From positions 22,253,650-22,317,649 of the forward strand of contig NC_079887.1 of the NCBI RefSeq assembly GCF_029227915.1: 64,000 nt of DNA. Reading direction: 5' to 3'. Under the pieces are notes generated by a model. It saw only the letters and a program-made list of their open reading frames with translations. It had not been told where the DNA came from and ran no database searches. A program made the position numbers and the translations under genes. Source of the DNA: Hydractinia symbiolongicarpus. Lineage: Eukaryota > Cnidaria > Hydrozoa > Anthoathecata > Hydractiniidae. Of the stretch, positions 48,240-61,100 are shown piece after piece; within the stretch, counting starts at the first letter, position 1; each line of letters begins with the position of its first letter.

Positions 48240-48429
48240 TGTTGGATAAAGTTAATGTTGGATGTCACGATCAAAAGCTTTTAAGGGCATCCAACATTCA
48301 TCCAACAATTCATTTTTGATGTTGGATGGAATGTTAGAATCGTTTGCTCCGGCCTTAAAGAAAAATAATTTCTTTCGAACACAATGAAAACATTCTTATA
48401 GCTCTATTCTCAAAGTTTAAAAAGTTTTG

Positions 48430-49525
48430 TTGGTGGAGTGGTTTTTGTGTTTGTTGTGAAATTTAACGAGCAATTATTGAAATTAGCCAGAAATAAACAA
48501 AAAAAATGTAGATACGTCACATTAAACTTGTTTTTTGAAGAGAGGGTTGTAACGATTCGGGAGTGGCATTTAGTGGATATAGTTCATCCTTGTTTGAAAA
48601 ACTCAATATGTGAGATAGTTGGAAACGGTGAGTTTTGTTAGCTGCCCTGTGGCTTATGAGGGAGTCTCTATTTTTTATGGTCACTTTGTTGCTTTGACGA
48701 ACCTTGTTGATGGTATTACTTATACCATAGCATAACCCGTTCTCAAAGACTGTTGGTCCAGTATCTACTGATCATTTCATCCTACTGCCAAAAGCTTAAA
48801 TCAAATAGTTTAAAACTTGGATTTTCTTTGGATGTTTTACAGCGTTAAAATTTCACAAAATTTTATTTACTTTTTGTGTAGCTACAATTTAGCCAGTCGC
48901 TACATGAAAATAGCGTCCGCTTACGTGAACTATATAAGCCAATAAAAATGTCAGATATAAATAAGACATGCAGATACTAATAAGAAAAGTATCACGGCAA
49001 TTCGTTGAAGGAGTAAAATGGCCAAATATCGAAACTCGTTGGTTTTGGTATGGGCCGTGCTCAGATGATTTTTAGGACTGATGAACAGGTACGCTATACG
49101 GAATAGTTTGGTTTCCAAGATATTTGGGAAATGGAAGTCAACAAAAAGAATTAAACATTAAGCTTTTAAAACTTAATGTAATGAAATCTGATATTGTGTA
49201 CGCCTCTAAGTACCAGCAACATACTTTCTAGTTATAAGATGATATCAAAAACACACTATTTCCCTTTTGTTTCTTCGTAGCTGAAATAGAAGACCTCGAC
49301 CACGGCATAATTTGCATGATCCAGAACCTGTTCTCTGAAGAACGCAAATTATGTTCTGAGCAGTAGTACATACAGCTAATCGTCAGCCTTTCCTAGCGTA
49401 CAACAACTGCAGTCCAAAGGTTGATCTCGAAAATGCTAAACTTTCCTTCTGATACCAATGAAATCAACATTACCTCTGTCCTCTTATGTGAGTTAGAAAC
49501 AGTTTCAGATAAGCCGAGTAAAGTT
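48430..49525. other. Interior of the 44932-49734 block, no gene recognised
   Basis: AT-rich sequence. An acceptor-like CTTCGTAG at 49273-49280 precedes a short frame (IEDLDHGIICMIQNLFSEER), which I cannot assign. Confidence 0.4.
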
Positions 49526-49829
49526 GTTACGGTCAAACCCTTCATATAGCCGAGCTTCCTAAGAATAGCCTCATTTTCAGAATAATTATTTTTTTTAAAT
49601 CTAAATATAATCCAATCAGAATATTATATTGCTCTAAAAACTTCATTTTGTCATGATAATTTTAATACTTTATCTGAATGTCCTTATTTAAAGAGGACAG
49701 AACCATTATAAAATTTTGGATGACGTCATAATTATTATAATTTATGAAATTCGGGAAAGGTGTATTAACTTTTTCACGGACCCAGATGGAAGCAATAGAT
49801 TGATTAAAATCTTTCCTTTTTCTAAAAGT

Positions 49830-50290
49830 CTTTTTGTTACGCTTGTCCCGAACCATTTTGCACTTTTTTCTAAATATTCCCTTTCCGAAGTGGGGGACAC
49901 CACACTTCTGGAAGTTGATAGGAAATACTATTGATATGAGTATTTCTGTCTATACTATTTATGGGTTTTTTCACTTTTCTTGTTGTCCAACCGGACTCTC
50001 GGTCTATGATCTTATTATTATCCCAGTCAATAACATGATTATTTTTCCAGATATGGTCGCAATCTCATTTTTGTCTGTATCAGCGTTGCGTACAGCTCTT
50101 CTATATGCTCTTGCACACGTTGTTGGAGCACTCCTTTTGTTTCACCTATAAACAGCATTACAATCCTTACATGGGATTTCGTAGACAATAAACATTGACT
50201 CTCTAGACCTATTTTGTCTTTCGGATGCGACAGTATACTACGTAGCGTGTTATTAGATTGAAATACTGGCTTTACTTTATGATCTTTCAA
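49830..50290 (-). pseudogene. Penelope-like retroelement relic (GIY-YIG region)
   Basis: Minus-strand pieces read SNNTLRSILSHPKDKI, then in another frame YEIPCKDCNAVYIGETKG, then VLQQRVQEHI, and downstream DRESGW-like and KVKE-like words. VY-IGET with LQ-R--EH is the GIY-YIG endonuclease signature carried by Penelope-like elements. Several frameshifts show it is dead. Confidence 0.65.
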
Positions 50291-50299
50291 TGCCCGACG

Positions 50300-51290
50300 A
50301 AGTATGTTACTTCTCTATATATATGGCACATACATTGATAAATTATTAAATGGATTTATAGATATGTCATGCATACACAAAAAGCGTGAACACCTGCTCT
50401 TAGTATGTTTTATTAACCTTTATCAAAAATGCAAAAAATTGATGGCTAATACAATTATACTTGGAGAAGAAAAAAGTTACTTACCACACAAACTTCATTT
50501 TCCGGTCTCAACCTAACGTAAATGATCGTGCAACACAGACACATGGTAATATATTAGAGGTATCCAAAGAACAACCAGTGAGCATTACATTTTGTGTTTT
50601 TCATGTCAAATGAAGTAAATATTCCAGTACATCAATCACAACTAACATTAAATACAGCAAAAAAAGATTTGATAGTCTAAATTTCTTCCACGACTTAGAC
50701 GGGAAAGCTATTAAAGAAACCTCGGCCATAAATTGAACTGGACTCTTTGATAAAGTCTCAATCATCATAGATTATATGCTAGATAAAAAAGGTTCGCAAA
50801 TCTACATTATGTATGTCTCAGAAAAAAAACAAGCCACCTAAAAGGAATCACCTATCCTTCTTTAGATAGAGAACCATCCTAATGCGAAGAAGTTTCATTC
50901 TTGTCTTCAGAGCTCCTTGAGATAAAAACTTAAGTTTATTTCATAGAGTTCTAAGGTCGAGAATGTAGAAGTTGAGAATAATGTTTTACGAGTAAGCTAG
51001 ATAAAAACTTATTGAAATCGAGTTTCTTTATGAATAAGCACGAAAGCGGAAGCGATAAACCCATTCTTTAAAACCCGAAAAAATGTTTTTATGCGCAAAA
51101 AGGAGAGGTGTTTAACAGAAAAATATTACCAGACATATTTTTATAGGTAGAGACAAGGAGAAGGTGTTTATGCTGTTCTTGCTCAAGTTGTTTAAATTAT
51201 TAAACAAAACATGGAAACACAACACAACATAGAAACTTCTTATAAATCTTTATTACTTGATATGGAAACAAATTATTTTGTTAAAGTTCT
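50300..51290. other. Intergenic, nothing recognised
   Basis: AT-rich, no repeat or long frame with recognisable content. Confidence 0.5.
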
Positions 51291-51299
51291 ACCAGGATC

Positions 51300-51930
51300 A
51301 TCTTGAAGAGACAGACGATGTGTGTCTGTCTGTAACAGGCAAAGTAGATGTGTTTTTTTCCGTTGATGCAGCCGAAAAAGTTAAATTTTCTGACGTTACG
51401 ACACGACGTCATTAACATTAATGTAACGTGAATAGCGTTTTTTAAAGTTAACAAAACCATCACTTTCGTCCCCAGTTTTTTTCCTTTTTAATGTGAGAGA
51501 AGACGACGAAAAATATTTTTCGACATCATCTCTTATATCAAGAAGGCAAAAAACCCTGGGGACGAGGGTGGCGAAACAATTACATTGCACTTTTATGTTT
51601 TAGGCCTTATATCTTAAAAAACGGCTGAAATAACTGACGTCATCTCCCACGTGAGTAACTAGGGGTCAACGAGGACTAAATTGGGTAAGTTCCCCAAAGC
51701 TTGGTTATACCACCCGATAGCGTCAAAATAATTTTAAACTCCAATATCTCTTCAACCGTTCGTCAAAAGTACATGCTCCTATACATTGTTTTGATCAGCG
51801 TCAGGCTCTACACAATGGAGGCAACGGTTAAACAAATTTCTAAAAAAACCGTGTATCGACGGCTCATTGTTTGCGTCATCAAAATTCAAATGACGGTCTT
51901 TATTGTTCGTGTGGGCCATATCGACTATTT
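51300..51930 (+). mobile_element. Diverged Helitron-like copy
   Basis: It aligns, in the opposite orientation, with 34746-35321 and 12842-13528: GTGTGTCTGTCTGTAACAGG near the start, TGACGTCATCTCCCACGTGA, AAATTGGGTAAGTTCCCCAA, and GGGCCATATCGACTAT near the end. The 5' TC terminus is eroded. The 160-aa frame at 51701-52183 overlaps it and is not a gene. Confidence 0.55.
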
Positions 51931-52660
51931 TTTTTTAAATAAATGCCTCCTTCTTTTAAACGCCCCCACGAATAAACTCTCCGCTCAAAAATATATAAAC
52001 GCCTCGGGCGTTCACTGGAAAATGTACGGTAGTCATAATATAAGATATCGATACTATATATACTGTACTGTACCTACACCCCAAAAAAGGATACTAAGCG
52101 ACACTAAGGATTTACTAGGGACATTGCACTACCCGTTTTTTTTATATGAACCTAGTTATTATAAGAATGTTGAGACTAAGTAGTACGTTTAGTACGTTAA
52201 TAACGTACTAAAAACAAATATTTATTTCTTCTTTTTTACAATAATAACTACTTCACCAATCATATTTCTGTTCCAGTCTTTATCGTGACAACATATTTCT
52301 ATATAATTTAATACCTCATATGACGACGAAATGAAGTTTTAACCTCTCACCACCTTGCAGATATGATGTAGACAGTGCACGAAATATACTAATCCAGTCG
52401 AGTTTTGGTGATTAGTAAATTATCCGTAAGTCCTAATCCCAGCTATGTTCTGTGTTGTGGCACAACTGAGAATTTATTGATGTATATAGCTGGCAATACA
52501 TTGGTATTTGTGTTATTCGACGGGTTTATTCTAGATTTAGCTAACTAGCTAGCTCTCGTGTTTGAAGGAGCAGTACGTGTGTGGGTCCCAGGAAAAGGTG
52601 CATTTTTTCAATTTCATTCAAGGAAAAGCCACGAAAGTTATGCTGCCCTTAACGTATTTT
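51931..52660. other. Intergenic, nothing recognised
   Basis: No gene or repeat recognised beyond AT-rich tracts. Confidence 0.45.
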
Positions 52661-52689
52661 AGTCAGTTATTGAGGTGTGTGGGGGGAGT

Positions 52690-52945
52690 GGGGACGTTGT
52701 GTCGTAGCTTAGTGGTTAGCTATATAACTCTAGAACTTTGTACGAGAGACTGGATTGGATTCTGGGTGGATATTCAATATGAGTTAGTGAATGTTACAGA
52801 TAAATGTTACCATAGCTCCAAATTAGCAAAAACCATGTGTGGGAAATTGGGGAGATGGCACGCTGTTGTATGTTGCACAGAGTTGTCTGGTAGAGTGTTC
52901 TGTATAATGCCCCTTGCAAAACAATTTTATCTGTTGGGATGATTG
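52690..52945 (+). repeat. Possible tRNA-derived SINE
   Basis: GTCGTAGCTTAGTGGTTAGC resembles a tRNA A box and GGATTGGATTC, 45 bases on, a degenerate B box; a body of about 170 bp follows. There is no second copy here, so the call rests on the box spacing. Confidence 0.35.
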
Positions 52946-52949
52946 TGAA

Positions 52950-53952
52950 AGAAGATAATAAATCACCTAAATAGCCGATGCTCTTCTAACTAGTCTATGG
53001 AAAATCTCCTATATAATAATAATTGTATATTTTGGCAATGCCCAGAATAGTCCTGCTTTTAGACATAATTTAGTGTGATAGTTTTTTTTTGCAGTTGTTC
53101 CTAACTGCTCAACTCCTTTTCCTATTTATTTTTGCTAACACATTTTCATTTGATAGGTAAAGAAATCTCTTCCTATGCAACAATTTCAATTTTGTCATAT
53201 CCTGTTTTATACTTGCCCACCTTTGGTGATCAGAGTTCCTATAAGTGTAAACATTCTCATAGAGAATGACTATATACACTGAGAGTCAATATATATAAAC
53301 ATTTTGTCTTTATACGCATTAACGTATTACAAACATGTTTAGAAACTGACCCATATTGAGGAAATGTAGCAAATCCGAAATTCATTAAATTTTTATTGGA
53401 CATGAGGTATTAGGCATGTTAGAAAATCAGTTTGTGGCACCATAGCTTAGTGGGTCTATTTGAGAAGCTAGCTTTACATAAAGAGGTTTAAAGCTTCCGT
53501 AGTTCTTAGTTTGGTAACATATATGTCATACCTACCTATATACCAGTCTTGTTATTCTAGCGCATGCGATCGGGCTTGCATGTCTCTACACACACCTAAA
53601 ACAGATTTGGGTGTGTTGTTTTCAGGTCTCAATTGCACATGAAAATATCACTGACACAAAAGTTTATGTTTTGTAGACAGACTTCACAAATTTATTTATT
53701 TCTAGAGGTCTATGATGTAGATCCTTAACTTTTGGCTGTTTTGTGACCTCCACAGTCCTTCATGCTGTACGTTTTTTTTATAACCAACTTTCAGTGGCTT
53801 AAAATAGTAGAAACTTTGTACAATCGGGATTTGATAGCTCAAAACAATCTCAGTATATAATCACATTTTCTATGATTTGTGAACAAAATAGAGTGTTGTT
53901 TAAGCATTATACAGTTGCATTTTTAACAAATTTAAACAAAATACAACATTGT
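52950..53952. other. Intergenic, nothing recognised
   Basis: About 1 kb of AT-rich sequence. GGCACCATAGCTTAGTGGGT at 53436 resembles a tRNA-type A box, perhaps another SINE remnant. Confidence 0.4.
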
Positions 53953-53958
53953 TCAATC

Positions 53959-56900
53959 CAGCCCTTAAAATTAGAATTTTTTTTACGTCGGCAATAAAAC
54001 TGCCGACATGAGATGCATTTCAACTGATTTGCGTTGGCATTGCATCAGCATTTTTTTTATTTTTTTAGTAAAATTTTCAGCTGGCAAAAACTTTCGTCAT
54101 TCATCTTGTATTGGGGCTAGACCTCACATAAATTCGATGTATTGATCTCCGAAGACGATGACAAATGGAAACGGAGTACAAGTCCCTTTGACCTACCTTC
54201 CCGATGGTGTACTTCGTTAAGTTAATAGTTCACTGTCAACTGGCTTGGTATATGTTTCGAGACGAACTCATTAGAAAGTACGTTGTGCACGTGCTATTTA
54301 CGAAATTAAGGTCAGGGCATTCAATAAGTTGTATATCGCAGAAGTCGCCGGTGACATGTTTTGAAAATGCTTGTCACCGGCACAGTTCACCATGAAGCAA
54401 AACTGTACAGGAGACTCAATTTATAGAGTCTTCGCAGAACATCTTTCCTCACAAAACCAAGGGCAGGGCTGACTTATTGCCTGCTGTGTCGTGTGGGAGA
54501 GAGAACTTCCGGATTTCATTTTAATACGATATACAATTTTTGATTATATTAATCGAATGGTACCACGGTATTTCTGTAACGTGAATAATTTTAGTGATAA
54601 TGACCTAACTTACTGAAAATCGAGTGTAATTATTCTTCAGTCGCAATGAGTGGGAGAAGTTCAAACAATACCACAATTAACATTATGATGAAATTATATA
54701 ATATATTAAATGTATCAATCAATGGCAATGGCCTAAGGCACTACAGAAATTTCAGTAATTATTTTTAAGTTGTACTTTTTAAAATCTTGAAAAAAAAGAC
54801 TGTCACAGTTCTGAAAATAAACAAAGCAGAAGAAAAACAATGACGTATTAAAATCTCCTTATATGATGTAAACAACAGTTTCATTGGTTGTAATTCTAAC
54901 AAAAAGGCAAAATAGAAAGACTGTATCAAATATCACTGTCACACAAATCCTGACAAAAATGTCACATGCTCAATTGGAGTCACTGCTGTCTGTCCAGTCG
55001 TCATCACTGATCTCTTCGATGTTGATATCGTCCGGCAATAGGGCAGGGGGCTGCTGTTCCAAATCATCCTCACTGCTACTGTCGATAAACAAACCGATTT
55101 TTTTAGTTGGAGTTTTGGGGGTCTTCTTTTTTATGCTATAGTCAACTGGACGTCGTGATTTTTTACGCACTTCTCCGTTAGGGTAAGTGGAAAGAAAAAG
55201 ATCGATGGCCTTGTCATATACATCATCGGTGAAGTGACAACCACGTAACTGCAACAGCATTTCCAACGTTTCATTTTTGTTTAATAGACGATCCTTTCGA
55301 ACTATTCCTGTAAAGAAAGAAAACACCCGTTCAACTTCAGCATTTGATATTGGTAGCACTATGGATATTTCGATTACGTGTTTAATATTGTCCAGGCGTT
55401 GTTTCGATGCGAACACTTGTTGCCATGTTTTAGTCGGATTACCATGGGAACAGAATTTTAGAATATAACTATGTCATGTCTCCATTTCGTTACCAAGCTT
55501 CGAAAGATCACAACTGTCGGCTTCCAAAGGGTGCTTAAAATGATCAGAGATGACCATTACAGATTCCATGATATCTTGTGGTGTTTTGTATGCATATGAT
55601 TTAGTGTCAAGTATGGATGCTGCAGCGACAAAGATCGGATTCTCAATAATCTCTTCCATTCTGGTTTTTAAGGATTCTTCCAGTTCACCCAAGATGATAA
55701 GAAATTAATTTTTAGCTTGTGTCATACTTTGCGCTATAGAACCACGCATTATGTACGAATGATATGATTCTGTTAAAACAGCATCATCCTCTTGTTCCAT
55801 GTTTGCTCTCGTCGCTCTATGTAATTGAATGAATCCCTCCTCTTCGGAAACGGATGTGTTGATAGTTGGAAAGAGATTTTGATTGCGAAAAGCATCCTCA
55901 CCATCCTCTTGAATGCGATTTTTCAATTTTGATATAGTACGAATTAATGACTCAATTGAAACAATGGTTTCTGGAAGAAGAAGATCTTCTCGTTGAAGAA
56001 TCTGCGAGCATGGCGCAATGTAACTGATTACATCTTTCTTTATTGCCACAAAGACCAAACGATTCAGATGAGCCAGATCGTCTCTTATTCCTTTAAGACG
56101 CGAAGCTTCTTTTTTCATGCTTGCGTTATGTGGTTCAGAAACTTGTTGGTCACAAAATGCAAGTGTTAAAGGGTAGTTTTTAAGCTGAACATCTAATGCT
56201 GCGGCTTGGTGTTCGACCCAAGGAGTTCCACCAATGCGTTTAAAACGATAGCTTGTTTTCTCCAAGAAAACCCCAATACGTTTAAAAAAGCGCCACTTTA
56301 ATGGAGCTTTCTTGAATAAGTAATATACATTCAGAATGTCCTTATCACAGTCAGCAGCCAAGTTACTATTCTTAAAAGCATCTTTACCTGCTAACTTGAC
56401 TTTGTGCGAGGGACATAAAACCTGGACAAGATGATCACCAATTTCAGCCTTTTCGATGCGATACAGCTTGACGTTTGTACTTGTACCATCCGATCCCAGG
56501 CCGATTTCACGATGACAACGGTCAAAAGTAAAATTACCTTTAGCGAGGGCTTTGTTGAGTGAACATTTCAATCCATCAGCACTGGCTTCTTCGGGCTCTT
56601 CAAGAGCGATCACGTCATACGATGGTCGACCAACTTTACATGTTTTCATAACGTAAACCTCCTTGTCGACAAGAGTGGCAGAAGATGATCCGTCAAACAA
56701 AAAGCTGAAATATCTCCTTTCACCACTATTTAATGGATCAATAATGTTCTCCTGGAGGGCAACTTTAAAAAGATATTTTAAAATTTCTTTTCCAGCAAAA
56801 GCAGTTAAATATCTGCTACCAATGTCAACGTGGTGGACATCTTTCTCAAATTTGCCAAACTTTTCGTACTGTTTCATGGATATATAGGTTATTAACAGCA

Positions 56901-57879
56901 ATGAAAAAAGCAAGTTTAAATTTCTTACGAAGTTGTTCACGTTGTTTACTACTCACAACTTGAATCAATGAAATAATATTACTTTGTGATTTTGCAATGG
57001 AACTAGGTGATGCAACAGCGACGGCTTCTTGTCGAGAGGTGTCTTCGTTGTCCGTTGTTACGGCGTTCATTGTTACCGCGATTGTAATTGTTGAGGACTT
57101 TAGAGCAAGAACTGCTGTTTTGTGAAAGTTACTTTTAAGGTGATCTGTAAAATTATTTTTTTTCACAACCTCTGTACCAGCAGTCCACGATTTGATTCTG
57201 CTTGCCACAGTTCCTTTCAAATTTTCATTATTTTTGTTGTTTTGATAATGACATCTACAAACTTTGCAAAACACCTTTGCGATTTCATTAGAGTCATTTT
57301 CCAATTCAAACCCTAACTCAGGAAAATTCCACGAAAGAACTGTTTTCTTTTTCACCATGTTTACTTTTTTATTTTATTTTCGTGAATTCAGGAAATTATT
57401 CCATCCGCCAGTTTCGAATAAAATAAACCACCCGCCAAATACTGTGTGCATTCCCGTGTGCATTTCCATGTGGAGACCTGGTTTATTTTAGGATAAGGAA
57501 CTCAAGAAAAATGTATGCTAGTTTTCATATTACGCCAGAGAAAATGTGATATAAAAATTCACCGCAAAGGCTTTAATATTACAAAGAATAACATGTGATC
57601 AGTTGAAAAGTTTGTTTTTCAAAAAAAAATGGTGGTAGAAAACAGGTTATAAAACGTGAACAGGTACAATAGAAATATACATGAGCACATGTTCTTAAAA
57701 GTCCGCCAAAATAAAAATTAATTCTTTGTTAATTTTTTTCTTCGTTGATGTTGAAAATGAGTTGTTGTTTTTAAAAATTTCACAGAAAATGATGTCGGCA
57801 ATTTTTTTGCCGACGCAACTACGGTATTTTCTCATTTTACGTCGGCAGTGCCGAATGCCAACGCTAATTTTAAGGGCTG
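53959..57879 (-). mobile_element. hAT transposon, 3.9 kb, with intact ends
   Basis: The ends CAGCCCTTAAAATTAG...CTAATTTTAAGGGCTG are perfectly inverted over 16 bp and bordered by TCAATC on both sides (53953-53958 and 57880-57885), a 6-bp target duplication. Next to each end is a hairpin of the type GTCGGCA..TGCCGAC (53995-54020; 57793-57816). The transposase lies on the minus strand inside. Confidence 0.88.
54970..57358 (-). pseudogene. hAT transposase with BED-type zinc finger, frameshifted
   Basis: The start ATG is at 57358. The N-terminal part (57358-56846) has a BED-like finger: CKVC, then a later H..H in HLKSNFHKTAVL. The middle part (56940-55705) carries the RNaseH-like transposase core (FSFLFDGSSSATLVDKEVYV, IGLGSDGTSTNV). 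The next frame is 55692-55474 and the C-terminal part 55416-54970 holds the hAT dimerisation signature ISNAEVERVFS. It resembles the ZNF862/KIAA1586-like hAT group. Breaks lie near 56900 (frameshift), at 55705 (stop) and near 55420-55470 (frameshift or stop). A short acidic Ser/Asp tail ends the protein. The breaks are few, suggesting recent decay or sequencing errors. Confidence 0.85.
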
Positions 57880-58119
57880 TCAATCATGGCACGAGTGTAT
57901 TTTGATAAATTTGGAAAAAAATATAGCATTTTCTAAGTTTTGTAGTATTATGTAGAGCAAAATGTGTTGTAAGATTTGTATGTTTGGAAAAAATATGGCA
58001 TTGTTGAGGTTTTGTATGGTTGTCTTATGGCCTTTGACACAACAATTCTTATATGCAATTAAATTGTAAGTATTCATATAAAATGTGTTTTGATGTGTTT
58101 TTCTTATATCTAATTGTTT

Positions 58120-61100
58120 TCATCTTAGTAAACTTCTTATTTTTATTGATGACCCAAAGTTCAGCAATATATGTCCGTTTTCCATGCTAGAATGGATTGG
58201 ATGGGGTATATTAATGACCCTCTTCCAATCTGATCTAGGCTGTGTTAGATCTAAACTCAACTTCCTCTGTATCAAGTCTGTCCTTATAACCTCCTGCCAA
58301 GTCTTTCTCTGTCTGCCTCTGGGCTTTGCCCCAGGAACTATCAAGTCTCTGCACTTTCTTACCCAATTATCCTCCTTCATTCTTTCCAAGTGCCCCAGCC
58401 AATTTAATCTTCTTATCTGGATAACATCTTTAATTCTACAGAGACTGCTTCTTAGCTCATCTGAACTCTTTCTGTCTCTCAGACTGGCGTTACACATCCA
58501 CCTAACCATTCTCATATCATTCCTTTCTAAACGGTCAAGATTTTCCTGCTTCACTGCCCATGTCTCACTCCCGTACAACATAACACTTCTTACACAGGAC
58601 TCATACAACCTACCTTTTAACTCAATTGACAGGACTCTGCTAGTCAACAAAGGAAGTAACTCTCTGAACTTTTTCCAAGCAGAACCTATCCTGCAAGTAA
58701 CACTTCTTCCATCACCCCCTTCACTGCCCAACATATCACCAAGTAACAGAAGTTCTCAACTATCTCTCACGAGCCACTGTTGTACATCATTGAAGCTGGA
58801 AATACTTCATTCTCTATAATCTCACCTTTGCAACGCTTGCATACAAACTGAATGTCAGCTCTTAACCTTCCTTATGTACCCAATGCTTGCAAGTCTGACA
58901 AAAAATCGAGTTACTACCAACCCGTTTCCTGCAAACTCCACAGGGCCACTTTCCAACTACATGGTCACACTTGGCTGCAATGATACTAATCATGACTTTA
59001 GACTTTGCTGTGTTTACCTTTAGCCCTTTCTCTTCTAGTCTATTCTTCCACTTCTCAAACTTTTCAACTAATTCTTCCATTGACTCTGCTATGAGAACCA
59101 AATCATCTGCATACAATAACTCCCATGGACAACCTGTTCTGAACTCCATCGACAGCGCTTCTAAGACTAGAACAAACAACAAAGGACTAAGTACAGAACC
59201 CAGATGTACACCAACATTTACACTAAATTCATCACTAAGTGAGTCGTGAATCCTGACACGACTTCTAGCATTGCTGTACATAGACTGTACCATCGTAACT
59301 AGCCACTCATCCACACCTAATTTTCTCATAGCCCACCAAATAACTTTACATGGCACTCTATCAAAAGCTTTCTCTAAATCTACAAAGGCCAAATAGAGAT
59401 TCTTTCTGTTTCCTAAATACTTTTCCTTAAGCTGTCTGAGTAAAAATATTGCATCTGTAGTGCCACGCCCTGGAACAAAACCAAATTGTATCTTATCTAT
59501 ATCAATCCTTTCTCTAAGTAACTTATTAATCACTCTTTCAATAACTTTCATTACTTGATCAACCAACTTCAAACCTCTATAGTTACCCCTTTCTAATGCA
59601 TCACCCCTTCCCTTGAAACAATTCACTATTACACTCGACTGCCACTCACTCGGAATAGCACCATCCTTTGTAATCTGGTTAGCAAGACTTGTAATAAGCT
59701 CAACTCCAATATATCCAGATGCTTTTACCATCTCTGCAACAATACCTGATACTCCTGCATCCTTGCCAATCTTCAATTTCCTAATATCCTCCAGTACCCA
59801 TTCTGTCTTGATCTGCATAGCTGGCCCTTCTACAACATTGTCATCAGAAAAATTATCCTTGTCCCAATCAAACTCAGTGTTAAGCAACCTCTGATAATGA
59901 TTCTTCCAAGCTACCCTTTTCTCCTCCTCTGTGCTAGCCAAAACACCTTCATCATTACGTATACACTTCTCACCTACAACATCTTGATTAGTCTTCTTCA
60001 TTTGCTTTGCCATCTTGAATACCTCATTTCGCTGGTCTTCCCTTCTTAACACATCTGCAAATCTGTTTCTCTCTGCTTCTGATTTTGCCTTATACACTGC
60101 TGTACGAGCGCGACGCTTAGCTTCTAAGTAAATATTTTTACTATCACCTGACTTCCACTCTTTCCAAAGTTTCCTCTTTTTCTTTATACACTGGTCAACC
60201 TCATTATTCCACCACCAGGTCTGTCTATGTCTAGCTGGTCCTTTCGTCCACCCACAGATATCATCAGAAGCTTCTAGAAGACAATTCTTCAAAGTAGTCC
60301 AAGTACTTTCAACATTGTCACTATCACATTGACCATTGTGGGCTAACTGCTGAACTTTTGCACTAAATTGTCTTGCTAAAATCTCTTCCTTCAGCTTCCA
60401 GACTTTATGACCGGGCCTGTACTTTCCCTTGGCTTCTTTAACACTCTTCAAGATAATATCACAAACCAGCAACCTATGCTGGGAAACACACTCTTTACCC
60501 GATTTCACGTCCTTCACCACTTTCTTGTCTGACTTTCTAACCAGGAAGTAATCTATCTGTGTCTTACAACCACCTGACTCATATGTTATCAGCCTACTCT
60601 GTCTCTTACTGAATGATGTGTTGCAAACCACCATGTCTGTTGCCATTCCAAACTCAAGCAATCTCTCCCCTTCCTTATTTCTGCTCCCAAATCCATAGCC
60701 TCCATGTACACCTCTATACCCTTCAGATGACTTCCCAACATGATGCCGCCCACCATGACAAGTTCAGTGTCTCCAAACTTTGATGTGACTGCTATTAACT
60801 CATCATAAAACTTATCTTTATCTTCCTCACTGAGTCCACACTGTGGAGCATAAACTGACAGAAAAGTTACAATCCTATTACCTATCAAAAACTTTATCAC
60901 TATAATATGACTATTACCACGGATAACATCTATTACTTTTTCTACCCACTTCTCTGCAACGAATATGCCAACTCCTTCATATCCATCACTATTACCAATC
61001 CAAAAAAGCTTATACCTTGCCCTCCTACCTTCCACAAATCTCACTGAAGCTCCTCTCCACCTGACTTCCTGAACACAACACATATCAACAGATCTGCATT

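Larger units (their letters stand above)
45886..48354. mobile_element. PIF/Harbinger DNA transposon, inactive
   Basis: The terminal inverted repeats share GCAAACG..TCC/TCT-AACATTCCATCCAACA, starting next to TTAA/TTA on both sides. It has the two convergent genes expected: a DNA-binding protein (plus) and a DDE nuclease (minus), both broken. CATCCAACA-type words recur in both subterminal regions. A 41-bp direct repeat of flanking DNA borders the element. Confidence 0.8.
44932..49734. mobile_element. 4.8-kb block bounded by 200-bp inverted repeats
   Basis: 44932-45130 and the reverse complement of 49526-49734 align over about 200 bp at roughly 88% (both begin ATTATGACGTCATCCAAAAT after TA). 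The block encloses a Harbinger element. Apart from that I recognise no transposase; a short frame near 49280-49550 may be a relic. Confidence 0.6.

Noticed and set aside
51701-52183. 160-codon frame as a gene
   Set aside because: Its first half lies inside a Helitron-like repeat and the composition is that of AT-rich noise.
52562-52942. 126-codon frame as a gene
   Set aside because: Starts at a non-ATG codon, matches nothing known, and overlaps a possible SINE.
58184-59894. Long plus-strand frames (up to 211 codons)
   Set aside because: They are antisense shadows of the LINE coding sequence.
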